Shown: positions 1 through 10,791, numbered from the stretch's first letter. The stretch is 64,000 nt of DNA from Fabrea salina (GCA_022984795.1 JALIHJ010000077.1:1-64000), one strand, 5' to 3'. A program made the numbers and translations. Notes: generated by a model from the letters alone, not told the origin.

Positions 1-433
1 CCTAACACCCTAACACCCTAACACCCTAACACCCTCTAACACCCTAACACCCTAACACCCTAACACCCTAACACCCTAACACCCTAACACCCTAACACCC
101 TAACACCCTAACACCCTAACACCCTAACACCCTAACACCCTAACACCCTAACACCCTAACACCCTAACACCAACACCCCAACACCCTAACACCCTAACAC
201 CCTAACACCCTAACACCCTAACACTTAACACCCTAACACCCTAACACCCTAACACCCTAACACCCTAACACCCTAACACCCTAACACCCTAACACCAACA
301 CCCTAACACCCTAACACCCTAACACCCTAACACCCTAACACCCTAACACCTAACACCCTAACACCCTAACACCCTAACACCCTAACACCCTAAATACCCT
401 AACACCCCAACACCCCCAACACCCTAACACCCT
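1..433. repeat. left telomere, (CCCTAACA)n
   Basis: About fifty tandem CCCTAACA units with scattered variants (CTCTAACA, CACCAACA, CCTAAATA). The array is fairly homogeneous and ends at a sharp junction with unique sequence near 434. The C-rich strand at the left edge is the orientation expected of a true chromosome end. The CCCTAACA type is known from heterotrich ciliates. Confidence 0.97.
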
Positions 434-473
434 ATGTACGCAAACTCGTAAACTTAACTTTTCATTAAATATG

Positions 474-3400
474 CTAGTTTACAGTTAAAAGAGTGCAAGA
501 TGGTTTTTCGTCTGGAGTACCCTCTAGTTTGTCTCTAGTTTTCAGTTTCTCGAGTTCAAGTCTTACTTTCTTCTTGGTGAGGCTTCCTGAGAAAGTACCT
601 CTGTTGCAGAACCCATACTCTTCAACGTACCTCTTTTCGCACTCACAGGTGCTATTGGGGTTGATGAATGCATTCCCCACACAACTACTGCATTCTTCAA
701 ACTCGCACCAAGACACAGATCATTCCCACACAAACTGCAACTATAGTCATTTATACACCCAAACTTGCAGTTAGGTAAACAGTCTCCACACTGCTCTTCG
801 TCCCAGAACTGGTCTATTCCACACTCTGGCAAGCATTCATTCAGTTCAACTGGACATATAGTGCAGTTTCCACAGTTTAGACTGAAATCTGAGTGTTCTT
901 AGGAAGTTTGGTAGGCTGACTCTCCAAATGAATCCTCGAGAAGTTCTGCAGAATTGCATTGGCTCCTATCACAAACTTAAAGTCTCTGTCAGTGTCTTCA
1001 AATTCAGTTTGGCAGAAAACACTAGGAACCCTTCCTTGGAGTGTCTTTGGGCTGTTGCTTACTGTAGCCATTGCTAGAGTCCAGGAGTTGTCTAGAGTGC
1101 TGCTTGAGTAGTAAGTAGTGCCTTCAACAGTAGAGTAAAGTGAGTCTTCCAAGCCAATCTCCACTTTGGTTTGGTTGGAAGTTTTGACAGAATAGTCCTT
1201 GGAGAGTTTCTGACTTGAACCACACACTCACACTGAACTCCCAAGCAAGCACAAGTATTGGGGACTCAGTTGACTCGTAAGGAGGCAGTCTCATGTAGGA
1301 AGACCCTTTGAAGTAGTAACCCCTTTCCTTCGTGGGGTAGGGATCGTTATCACTGAAGAAAGGGTAGAACTGAGTTCCAGTGCCAGCTTTGACTGGAATG
1401 GGAGTTGTAGGGTCGGTTATCTTTGCATTCCTTGAGGCTTAAACTCAAAAGCTACTTCAGGACCGTAGATTTCTGAAGAAGTTCTTCAGAGCAGTTGAAC
1501 CCAGTAGGACATACTCTAGTGCACCTGCCTTTGTATAAGTTCCAGTCATTGAAACATTCCACACAGTTAGTTGGGAGTGTACAGAGTCTACAGTTGCTAG
1601 GACATACCAAAGTGGCATACTCATTGTAACTCAGTGGTCCGTAGTCTTGTACTGTAATCTGATCTGGTACTCTCCCCTTTCGTAGACACTTGGTAATTGG
1701 CACACTATGGAGGTTCCTGAGGTTGTAAGTATTTTGCAGTCATAAGGACCAATAGTAACGTTAAGTAAAGTGGAGTTTTCTGGAATGTTATTTCCGCTAA
1801 AAGTAAACTGATTCTCAGTGGTGGAGAAAACTCTCAACTCCAGTACAAGCTTCTTTTGTATAGGTCCCATCCACTAAAACACTCAGTGCAGTTAGTAGGC
1901 AGTGTGCAGAGTCTACAGTTGCTAGGACAAGTTAGAGTAGTGTATTCTTCTTGACTTGATTGGGCCATAGTCCTTTACCTGAATTTCTATCTGAAACTCT
2001 CCTCTTCGTATATCTCTGGTAGTTGACACTTTATAGATGTATCTGAATTCTGAGTTACTGCACAGTTGTTAGGCCCGATATTGACATTGAATGTAGACTC
2101 ATCCTCTGGAAAGTTAACTCCAGTAATAGTGAATTCTTTGTTGTCTTTAGAGAAGCTTTTGATGACTGGTTGAAAGAACAATCTCCTTCTGCACATGGTG
2201 AGTCTGTTGTCAATCCAGACTCTGGAGTTGAGGCTTGGTTTCATAGGTTCTTAAGAAGTCGGATGGGATCACGAACCAGAACTGGGAGTCTGTAGAGGCT
2301 TCACGGGAGAGTTTCTCCTTCTACTTCAGTGCCGTCAGTGAGTTTGAATTTGAGTTCAGAGGAACTAGGATTCATGTAGCTTGAAGGAGAGCGTAGAGGT
2401 AGTTATTGTGGCAGTAAACATACAAGTTGGAAGTAGGCCTTGCTTATGCGAGTTTGATGGATGTAATTCCTTGAATTGCAATATGTAGGGTTGAATCCGC
2501 GCTCTACTTTCTTATTTTCTCCTCCCTTGTAAACAAAGGGACGATTGTTATTATCAAGGCTATTGAAGTTCAAATCCAACCTCTTGATCATAGGAAATCC
2601 ATTTCTCTGCCCGTCCCCAGGCATTTCTACTCCCAGTGCAAACGAGTTCCTTTCTCCCGAACTATGATACCCACTTCTAAGTAGTAGGACTTTCCTTCTT
2701 CCAGAGCTATAGAGTTAGACTGATTCTCTCCCATACAAAATAGCTATGCTCTTCTGACTCCTGACTTGAGTTGATGATTTCTTGCTTGTTGAGTGGATTG
2801 AATCAGTGCTTAGGTATAATCTAACACTTCCTCTGAAAGAAGTGTAGAATACATAGTCTCCTGTTCTGAGTGTAGGTTTGAAGAGTCCGTAGATCAGAGA
2901 ATCGTAGTCATCCATAGTTGTAAGGATAGTTGCTGAAGGAATGACTGTTTTCTGATTAACTCACTCTGGACTTTAATGTTTCCTGCAGTGTATGTCTCTC
3001 TCACTAGCCCTGCGCCTCCTTCATAGTAGTCTCTGTTCTCCAAGTTGAAGTAAGATGGCACACTGCACTTGATAGTGTTGGATGTCGCTTCGGTTACTTC
3101 GCACTGGGACCCATCCACTTCTACCTGACTCTGGAAGTGTCACTGGGGAAGGACTTTCCAGTGAGTGTAGCCTGGATTCCGTTGTCTGAGTTGAAGGAGA
3201 CAGACTCCACAGCACCCAGAGTTCTGAAACAGTACTGTTCTCTCTCCTTCTAGAGTGTAGCCTCCTGTCCAGTAGAGTCCTCTCTTATGTGGTTATATGT
3301 TCTGTACTCTACACCTGGATCTCCATGCACGTTGTCACCTACTACTCCATTCAGAATGTAAGGTCTGGAGTTTTCGACATATTCATTCTTAAATGCTACT

Positions 3401-3845
3401 CCTAGTTCTTGTATCTTCAAGTATTTGATTTTCGTCTTTATGGTCTTCATTAGCAAGAAAATGCAGACCAATGGTGTCTCCAGCAGCTCCTTCACTTGGA
3501 ACCAATCTCATTATGGGATTAGGCCAATTCCATCTAGAATGCACTGTCTTCCAAGTATATTTGCACAGAGTCGTGCAGTACTTGTAAGTTAGGCTTACTT
3601 GCATAACCCGATTCCCAAGGAGGAGTGAGACATTCAATCTCATCTGCTTTCACAGAGAGTATTTCGCAGTCCCTTCCATCTAACGTCACTTGGTAGTTAC
3701 TTTTATCCAAGTCACCTGCGAAGTCCCCAACAAGTACAGGCTACTCAGACCTTGGAATATTTGGGGATCAGCAATTCCCTTGTCTAGGAGTAGCTATTTG
3801 AGTCACACTTACAGCTTGGCATAATTCTAGCAACAACACAATCAT
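474..3845 (-). pseudogene. frame-broken surface protein gene (signal peptide, IPT/TIG, PA14, LamG-like, Cys-rich), 3' end lost at the telomere
   Basis: One minus-strand gene can be followed from an ATG at 3845 (MIVLLLELCQAVSV, signal-peptide-like) to the telomere, but only in short pieces in changing frames. In order it shows an IPT/TIG block at about 3560-3720 (QVTLDGRDCEIL), more Ig-like material at about 3000-3215, a PA14-like region at about 2560-2960 (SVRLYLSTDS, FALGVEMPGDG), two TIG blocks at about 2000-2244 and 1650-1870 (FTITGVNFPED, FTFSGNNIPEN), Cys-rich units at about 1860-1960 and 1480-1600 (CRLCTLPTNCVECF), a LamG-like stretch at about 880-1400, and a Cys-rich module at 474-870. 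This is fibrocystin-L-like in composition. The LamG/Cys part resembles the intact gene at 6.1-10.8 kb, so the two are probably paralogues. The coding sense stops within about 40 bases of the telomere and no membrane region follows. The breaks are mostly single-base indels and do not match the 15/16-base introns, so this is either a decayed copy or unpolished sequence. Confidence 0.7.
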
Positions 3846-4540
3846 ATTTGTTAACTCTACATCTTACCTTAACTTTTACTTAATTACTTACTTCTAGCTA
3901 ATGTCTAAACCGGAAGCCAAACACCACTCAGCATTGGTTTTAGGAGCTAAAAATACTTTCCTGTAAATGTGCGATAAAAGAGGGTTTCGTGCATTTTGAA
4001 TTTATTCAACAACCTAATTCACTAACCCAAAGTTGTAAGTTGCAAGTTAGTTTCTACTTGATCACTCTACAGTTCTAGTAGAAGACTTAGAGAGCATTCA
4101 ACTGATTTCAAGTTATTTATTCTTTAGCTATTTTAAGGACTAATGTGTTTAAGTAGCCCACCAATATTAACAAAATACTAACACCCTAACTATTTGAATA
4201 ATTATTAACTCAAAGACTTGATTTAAATTGCTAATCTATTCCTATTAAAGTTCAAGAAAATCCATTTTGAATTTCTTCAACAACCCTTTTTACCCATATT
4301 TAGGCTAAAACTCAAGTTATTCAGAGTCTATGCAGAGTCGCATCTACAACGGTCATTGATAGGGAAGGACTCTCTCTGACAACTAGAAATTGTTTCACAT
4401 TACTCTGCAGCTAAATAAAATAATCCCTGTGTCAAAACAATAAATTCTGTTGTTTTAAAAGATGAACCACTTAATACCTATGGGAAATTGTTCATCTTAG
4501 ACTTTATCTTTTTGTGACTATTTAAGGGATTAGACTTATA
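3846..4540. other. noncoding spacer with a 23-base direct repeat and an interstitial telomere-like word
   Basis: No convincing coding sequence was seen. The region is AT-rich. Two copies of a 23-base word beginning CATTTTGAATTT lie at 3992-4014 and 4263-4285 with one mismatch. A 13-base word CTAACACCCTAAC at 4178-4190 equals about 1.6 telomere units. The stretch separates the broken left gene from the 5S-like RNA. Confidence 0.6.
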
Positions 4541-4545
4541 TGATT

Positions 4546-4632
4546 GCTATCAGCCATACTATCCCTAATGCGCCAGATCCCACTGAACTCTAAAGTTAAG
4601 CGGCATCGCAGGGAATTCCTCGTGCTGATAGT
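4546..4632 (+). rRNA. 5S rRNA-like gene, about 30 bases shorter than usual
   Basis: The ends GCTATCAGC (4546-4554) and GCTGATAGT (4624-4632) pair as a terminal helix. Between them are CCATACTATCCCT, CGCCAGATCCCA, CTGAACTC and AAGTTAAGC, which follow eukaryotic 5S rRNA order and match its conserved loop sequences. The 3' arm CAGGGAATTCCTCGTGCTGATAG is also 5S-like, but the stretch that normally carries TTAGTACT and GGATGGGAGACC (loop E, helix IV and much of the internal promoter) is missing. The total is about 87 nt instead of about 120. CTTTT follows at 4637, fitting a Pol III stop. It is either a deleted 5S copy or sequence dropped in assembly; the identity as 5S-derived is fairly secure, function is not. 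Confidence 0.75.
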
Positions 4633-4681
4633 CTAGACTTTTATTATTTCAACTACTATTTGAGTTCGCAATTAAAAGTTA

Positions 4682-6250
4682 CTATTCTAATTGGGACTCT
4701 GACTTGGTGGGTCTTGACAAAAGTGAGTTGTTCACTTGACTCTCAAAAGTGTTATGGAATCGAGTTTTAACTATTTCTGAAACTACCGAGTCCTCTGGCA
4801 CTTCCTTTGATGAACTTGCCATGGCCTGGAGTGCACCTGCAGCAACAAAGAGAGTTCGTAGTCCAATGAGTGCATAAGTTAAGTATATCACTGCTTCCTC
4901 TGCTTTGTGCTTGCCTCCCCAGTCACTCAAGAAGTACATCACAACTAGGTAGACCACAAACACTCCTGTTTCTACAATCACAGAGACTAGTTGCTGGAGT
5001 TTGTCTTTGTAGGGTCTTCACTATTTCAACAGAAACACAGCAAACACAGCCATCAGAACAGTGTTGATGGTGGCTTGTGTGTAGGGAAAGTTTGTCAGTA
5101 GAATGAGACCGACTCCTAACAGTAGTCTCACAAGAGCAAACAAAAGCGTAGGTATAACTAGCTTCGAATCTCTCTGTGCAATCGAATTCATAGAAGAGTG
5201 ACTTGTAGTTTTTGTAGGTCTCTGATTCCTCTGACCTCTGTTGTGATTCTTTTTTGATTGTGGTTTGATTCTTTCATAAAGACTACTATTGCACCTGGAG
5301 TGACTACTAGGATTACTCCCACTACAACTGCTGGAATCAAGTTATTGACCACTTCTCTTGCTATTGAGTCTACTGAGTAGAGCCAATGAAGCAAGAGATA
5401 ACCAAGTCCAAGTAAGTTTGAACTAAATCGAATAAGGACTCCATACTTGTACTTGGCCAAGCAGCTACAGACTCTTTGATCTTGGGTATTTTGGACAATA
5501 GCAAGATGACAGGCCACAGAGCTAGTAGAAACATGAGTACAGTCAAGTCTTTTCCTGCGTTCTCCAGAAACAAGTAAGACTCATACCCATATTCTGAGAG
5601 TAGTAGTTGGGGTTAGCCTGCTTTCAAAGTTAAACAAGTCAAAGGCACTGGGAATCATGCTTTTCAATGTATTGAGCCCCTTGAAGAATCCTCTGGCTCT
5701 AGGAGTGAGTGGGTTGGTAGCTTCAGAGGAATATAGGTCAGTATCTGGATAGTGTTCATCAGTAGCCCACAGTCCTGAAGGATTGGGATTGAACACACCT
5801 GAAATTCCAGATATCATTAGTGCCAAGAAGGCTGTAGTTTGAGCTTGGCTTTCAGCTTGTTTGGCTTCTTCAGCTGAAGGATCATACTTGTAGAGTTGTA
5901 CTGAGTACTTTGTCCTCGAGAATAGAGTTGGTTTCACTAACTACTCCAGAAGCATTAGTAAACTCTAAGTAGGCCAGTTCTCCTTCAGACACGAAAGATT
6001 GGAAGCTGAGCTCAAACTTGTAGTCATCCCTCTTTGAGTAGCTGAACTCAATTGACTTGTTTTGTAAGTAGATGCTGTAGTCAGTTGGTGTTAGTTGGGA
6101 AATAGGAGTTTCAGGAGAAAGTTAGAGTCAGAGTGTTGTCTTCTGCTGCAGTTAAGTTGGCGTAGAATAGTTGTCTTTGACAAAACCCGTTTTGGGAGAA
6201 GTAGGCCTTGGTCACACTTACAGGTGTTGCTTGAGTTAAATGATGCGTTT
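4682..6250 (-). pseudogene. 3' part of the giant surface protein gene: beta-rich linker plus multi-pass membrane tail, frame-broken
   Basis: This continues the 6091-10791 gene downstream on the minus strand, but in pieces. At about 6250-6130 the Cys-rich reading continues in another frame as FSQNGFCQRQLFY. At about 6110-5940 a beta-rich stretch follows (SIEFSYSKRDDYKFELSF), then DPSAEEAKQAESQAQ at about 5885. After that come several hydrophobic segments typical of membrane helices: VLMFLLALWPVILLL (about 5540), LIPAVVVGVILVV (about 5310), TLLFALVRLLLGVGLILL (about 5130) and VFVVYLVVMYFLSDW (about 4960). The last is preceded by RPYKDKLQQL and the whole ends in a polar tail at a TAG, 4682-4684. 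A polytopic C-terminal domain after Cys-rich repeats is a known layout in large ciliate surface proteins and recalls fungal TRP-like proteins; that link is inference. The breaks are single-base shifts every 100-250 bases, not mini-introns. Confidence 0.65.
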
Positions 6251-9200
6251 TCTATGCACTTTGTGCATTCTTTTCCACTTAAACAAGTTGCACATAAGTC
6301 CATGCATTCTAAACACTCAGTTCCTTCTAAGTACTTGTCATCTGGACAAGGCCCACAAGAACCATCAGGGTACAGGTACTCCTCGTAACATGAAGTGCAG
6401 TCGTTTCTAGACCCTCCGTTACAGGTTTTGCATGAAGAGTCACACTCCAAACAACTGTTGTCCTGAAGGTAAAAGCCTTCGTGGCACAAACAACTCCCTT
6501 CATCAATGTAGGAATTCTCAGGACACACACAGTTTCCGTCTGGACTTAAGAAAGAGTTGTTTAGTAGGCACTCTACACAGAAAATGCTCCGGGGGGAGCA
6601 CTGCTGGCATTCAGTTTGGCACTCTTGGCAGTTTAGTCCGTCAGGGTCAGAGTTGTAGTAACCATCCTTGCAGAAACACTCAGAATTAACTACTTCAGAT
6701 GAGTCGTCTCCACAAGCAACACACTGGTCTTGGAGCAGCCCATACCCAGAGTTGCAAGTGCAAGGGGAGCCTCCTGCGTTTTCTTTGCAGTCAGTGCACT
6801 CGCCTAGTTCGAACCCTTCGCAAACATCACAAAGTGGGTTTGCACACAAATTGCAAGTGCCTTCTCTAGAGCACCCATACAAGCAGTCACTAGGGCACTC
6901 AGCACAGTTTTTTCCGTTCCAAAAAGAGTCAATTCCGCATTCAGGCAAGCAGTGGCTAGAGTTTTCAATTGGGCAAATTGAACAACCCTCTATGCAACCA
7001 GAGTCTAGGTACAAGGTTGTAGGATCTAAGGCGTAGTTGTAGAGCCTTACTTCCCATATGAATCCCTTGAAGAAGTTTTCCAAAACTCCTGAACCCGAAT
7101 AAGAAGCTCCAACAGAGAAGACAAAGTTGGTTGGTTCGTCAAGGTACCAAGTGCTTCCTAAGTTGGGGTCTTGGATTTCTACTTGGTTTGAAAGGGTGTT
7201 TATTTGGAACTGGTGTGATTCTATTGCAAAGCGAAATCCAAAGAAGTTCCAGGCCTCAACATTAAAAGGGGTTCCTACTGAGCTCTTAGTTCCTGAAGTC
7301 AACTCAATAACTGTTTTAGGGACTCCAGTGTCTAATTCAAAGCTTAGGAAGGTGGCAAAAGTAGTGTCTTCTTGCTTAGACAAAACAACTCCTGAGGAAG
7401 TTTGGGGCCTCACCCACATAGTAGCTGTAAACTCTGGTGCAATCCTAAGCAGTGGGTTTGAATCCTCTGAATTTGGAGGCAGTTGCATAAAAGAGGTGCC
7501 AGTGAAGTAGTAACCCCTGTCTTTTGCTGCAAGAGGATCTGTAGAGTGATAGTTGGGGTAAAAGTCATTGTTGATCCCTGTGAGAACGGGAATTGAATTT
7601 TGGAGGTCAGGAACTTTGTTTTGGATTTTAGTGGGCCTCAAGTGAAAGCCAAAACCATCTACTAGATCACAAACCCCTGTGGCTGGTGTGAAGCCTGTAG
7701 GACAGAAACTTTGGCAAACTCCGTGGATCATGTACCCAGAAGAGCAAACTAGGCACTCGTCAAACTCCCCAGAACTGCACTCTTTGCAGTTACTAGTGCA
7801 AGGCAGGCACTTATCGTAGACTTGGTAAAAGTCCTCTTTACACTCACAATCTCCAGTGTCAGGGTCGACTTCAGCGTTAGTTACACAGTCAGTACAAGTG
7901 TCTCCAAAAGTATTACAAATGTAGCACAGCTCATCAAAACAAAGATTACAGTCAGTACCTCTCACGCAGCCATTAGCACAAGACACACCACACTCAGAGC
8001 ACAAAGCATCTGGGTACTTATCAATGGGACAATTGCTAGCACAGGATGGGTCACTGGGGCAAGCTGTCATAGGGTAATCTTCCCCAGCTTTGTCTGCTAC
8101 GTTGTAGACTTTCAAACTCCAAAGGAACCCTGTAAAGGAGTTTCCAGAGTCATCACCAATTTTAAAAGTGCTAGAATCGTCCTCAAGGTACTTAAGCCCC
8201 ACAGACTGAGAATAGCCTTCATCTGAGTTGTCTACCTTAAGACTAACTTTAGTTGTTCCGTCAGACATTACTTCTCCAACAATGCAGTAATGCTTCCAGT
8301 TGTTTTTCAAGTCACTGGTCCCAGTTAAAGAAATGAGTTCACTTTGAGCCTTTACTTCAACCTTGAGACTGCCACTCAAAAAACTCACAGTAATTCTGCC
8401 ATCTGAGCCTTCAATTCCTTTGTATAAAAACTGCCCTCCATCAGACAATAGCTTAGTCCAGCCCAGAATGGTAAAGTGTGGGGCAATGAACAAGTTAGTT
8501 TCTGAGTAAGCACTGGAGTGGAAATAGTAACCACGGTCTTTTGCAGGCCAAGGATCGTTGTTGTCCAGCAAGGGGTAAAAGTCATTGGATACCCCGTAGT
8601 TTAGGCTTCCTAAGTTTCCTTTGATGTGGTCATAGAACTCCAGACCCAAAACAAGCTCATTGTCGTTATTGCAGGTCTGGCTTGCTACACTAAACCCATC
8701 AGGGCATTGACTAAGACACATTTTCCCGTATATCAAGTTTTTGCCTCCTACACAAGCAGTGCATTCAAAGTACTCAGGACCAGTGCATTCTGAACAAGGC
8801 CCAACGCAAGGTTCACAAGAGTCTGAAGCAAGGTAGTGCCCACCTGTGCACTCACAAGGATCTCCAGAAGAATTAGGGATGCAGCTAAGGCATGCGTTGT
8901 TTTGGAAACTTTGGCAATCATCACACAAGGGGTCGTCACAAGGGTTGCAGTGTGTAGAGTCTATACACCCATTCGGACAAGAATCACAGGGTTGTGGGTC
9001 ACCGTTGGAGTCTTGGTATTCCTGAACTCCAGTGTTCCAAAAGCAATTGCCATACTGCCCAGCTCCGCAGTACTCGTTTTGATACTCGTGAGTGAAGTCA
9101 GAAATAGCCTCTTGCCACAACTTAATCGAGTAAATGTATCCCTGGCTGCTTGAACCAGATCCTCCAATCTTAAAGAAGTGTCCCCCAGGGTGTCTGAACA

Positions 9201-10791
9201 GTCTGTCTTCAATGCTGTAGTTCGAGTCTTCTGTATTGTCTACATAGGACCTAAGGATGGTTTTGTACTTGTAGTAAAACTCACAAGAAAAGGCCAGGTG
9301 CTTCCAAACTCCAGTGGGCACTGAAACTCCCACTGAATGGGTAGTTCCACTCTCAAAAAAGTCTTCAAGGGTCAAAGTCATTGCAGAGTCACTAATGTCT
9401 AGGAAGCTCCCCTTTGAAACAATACTTCCTGAGGAGAAAAGCCTCACCCACATACTAACTGTAAAGGTGTGGTACAACTCCACTTCGTCTTTGGTAACAA
9501 CGTACTTTGTGGTGTCAAAGTAAATTCCTCTGGACTTTAAGGGTAGAACGTCATCAGTGTCAGGGGAAGTAAATGGGTGGTAAGTGCTAGGGTCACTTCC
9601 ACTGTTGAAGTAAGAAAAGTCTTTGGGGAACTTTGAAAAGTCTTCTTGAAGAACTACTCCGGGAGAAGTGTTGGGACAACTGAACTGGTAAGGACACACA
9701 TACATGCAGATCTCTTCAACAATAACGTTCTGGCAACTTCTGCATACCCAAGGAAACACTCTGCAGTCTGAGCATTGAGTGTCACAGGCAACACAGTCAG
9801 GCAAGTTGCAGGTTGTAGTTGATTGGCAAGAACCAGAGTTCACAAGGGTGTTAAACTCGCAATTTGACAGTCCTGGGTGGGAGTCAGTTACTCTTAAGTT
9901 AGAGTTTCTGAAGTTGAGTCTGTACAAGAACCCTTCAAAACTTTGGTCAGTGTCAGTAGCTCCAATTCTCCACTTTAAGTCAGAGGGGTTCTGGTCGTAC
10001 CTGTACCAGCAGTTCTCAATGTGGTAAGAGTACGTTTGGGAATCATCTTTGTAGCCCTTAAAGTAGCAGTGGTCTTGTTGATCACTACTTCCAGCATAGA
10101 AGGGCCTCCACTCAAACTTTATGTAAATCTCGATTTTGTGCCAGTCAGTGTTGCTGTTTATTTCACAGCTAAAGTCAACTCTGGAAGTTGATCCAGAATT
10201 CACAAACGCGTCTAAGTAGTAATTAAAAAACCTCCACTTATTGGCGAGGTATGAAACTTCGTATTCAGTGCGAGAACTAGACTTGAGTGTGAATAATTTT
10301 CCCTGGTCTAGTGGGCGCGCCCAAAAGGTAAGGATGTGCTGAAAAGAGGGAATGTAAACCTCATCGGTTTTCAGGGAAGACTGTTCGTGGAAGTAAAACC
10401 CCCTTTCTGAGGCTGGAACAGGCGAAACTTTTGTGTAGTGGCCAAAAGCCTGATTATTTGGGGTATAAAAACTACCTATTGTGCTAGAACTTTCGTCTAA
10501 TATGGAATCAAACTGCAAGTTAAAAATTTCCCTTGCTCCTGTTAAGTTCTCGACACACTCAGTGCTTCCCTCATTGTCTGAAGAGAGAGGAGTGTTCTGG
10601 GAGGAATACCCCGATGGACAATTCTTGATGCATTTGTAGTAGATCCAATTGTACCCACTACTTGAGTCACAGTTGCAACAACGAACGTCACATATAGAAT
10701 TGCAATAGGTGCTACTCCAAACAACTAGGAAGTAGTTGATGAACATTCCAAGAGTAAGCAATAACATAGTTGGTGAATAAATTATGAACAT
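6091..10791 (-). CDS. giant LamG-like/Cys-rich surface protein (5' 1,566 codons open)
   Basis: This minus-strand frame is open for 1,566 codons. The N-terminus has a hydrophobic export signal (from about M9, MLLLTLGMFINYFLVVW). Four LamG/concanavalin-like beta-sandwich units (roughly residues 90-305, 380-575, 715-905, 1065-1270) each begin with a line such as AKDRGYYFHSSAY and hold LTFWARP/VSMWVRL-type strands. They alternate with furin/EGF-like Cys-rich modules (CxxC, CxxGC, CNLCFDELCYIC). The last approx. 250 residues are almost wholly Cys-rich. The protein is presumably extracellular or on the cell surface, binding glycans or matrix through the LamG units. The final approx. 40 residues after about 6210 are off-frame, since the true reading shifts there and runs on into the membrane tail down to 4682. 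The full gene would be about 6.1 kb. It is divergent from the ApoL-like gene at 11154. Confidence 0.85.
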   Translation of the reverse strand: MFIIYSPTMLLLTLGMFINYFLVVWSSTYCNSICDVRCCNCDSSSGYNWIYYKCIKNCPSGYSSQNTPLSSDNEGSTECVENLTGAREIFNLQFDSILDESSSTIGSFYTPNNQAFGHYTKVSPVPASERGFYFHEQSSLKTDEVYIPSFQHILTFWARPLDQGKLFTLKSSSRTEYEVSYLANKWRFFNYYLDAFVNSGSTSRVDFSCEINSNTDWHKIEIYIKFEWRPFYAGSSDQQDHCYFKGYKDDSQTYSYHIENCWYRYDQNPSDLKWRIGATDTDQSFEGFLYRLNFRNSNLRVTDSHPGLSNCEFNTLVNSGSCQSTTTCNLPDCVACDTQCSDCRVFPWVCRSCQNVIVEEICMYVCPYQFSCPNTSPGVVLQEDFSKFPKDFSYFNSGSDPSTYHPFTSPDTDDVLPLKSRGIYFDTTKYVVTKDEVELYHTFTVSMWVRLFSSGSIVSKGSFLDISDSAMTLTLEDFFESGTTHSVGVSVPTGVWKHLAFSCEFYYKYKTILRSYVDNTEDSNYSIEDRLFRHPGGHFFKIGGSGSSSQGYIYSIKLWQEAISDFTHEYQNEYCGAGQYGNCFWNTGVQEYQDSNGDPQPCDSCPNGCIDSTHCNPCDDPLCDDCQSFQNNACLSCIPNSSGDPCECTGGHYLASDSCEPCVGPCSECTGPEYFECTACVGGKNLIYGKMCLSQCPDGFSVASQTCNNDNELVLGLEFYDHIKGNLGSLNYGVSNDFYPLLDNNDPWPAKDRGYYFHSSAYSETNLFIAPHFTILGWTKLLSDGGQFLYKGIEGSDGRITVSFLSGSLKVEVKAQSELISLTGTSDLKNNWKHYCIVGEVMSDGTTKVSLKVDNSDEGYSQSVGLKYLEDDSSTFKIGDDSGNSFTGFLWSLKVYNVADKAGEDYPMTACPSDPSCASNCPIDKYPDALCSECGVSCANGCVRGTDCNLCFDELCYICNTFGDTCTDCVTNAEVDPDTGDCECKEDFYQVYDKCLPCTSNCKECSSGEFDECLVCSSGYMIHGVCQSFCPTGFTPATGVCDLVDGFGFHLRPTKIQNKVPDLQNSIPVLTGINNDFYPNYHSTDPLAAKDRGYYFTGTSFMQLPPNSEDSNPLLRIAPEFTATMWVRPQTSSGVVLSKQEDTTFATFLSFELDTGVPKTVIELTSGTKSSVGTPFNVEAWNFFGFRFAIESHQFQINTLSNQVEIQDPNLGSTWYLDEPTNFVFSVGASYSGSGVLENFFKGFIWEVRLYNYALDPTTLYLDSGCIEGCSICPIENSSHCLPECGIDSFWNGKNCAECPSDCLYGCSREGTCNLCANPLCDVCEGFELGECTDCKENAGGSPCTCNSGYGLLQDQCVACGDDSSEVVNSECFCKDGYYNSDPDGLNCQECQTECQQCSPRSIFCVECLLNNSFLSPDGNCVCPENSYIDEGSCLCHEGFYLQDNSCLECDSSCKTCNGGSRNDCTSCYEEYLYPDGSCGPCPDDKYLEGTECLECMDLCATCLSGKECTKCIENASFNSSNTCKCDQGLLLPKRVLSKTTILRQLNCSRRQHSDSNFLLKLLFPN

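Noticed and set aside
6150-6250. GTAAGTGTGACCAAG in the giant gene as the intron causing the frame change
   Set aside because: Removing 15 bases leaves the frame unchanged and would delete conserved Cys residues; the shift there is one base.
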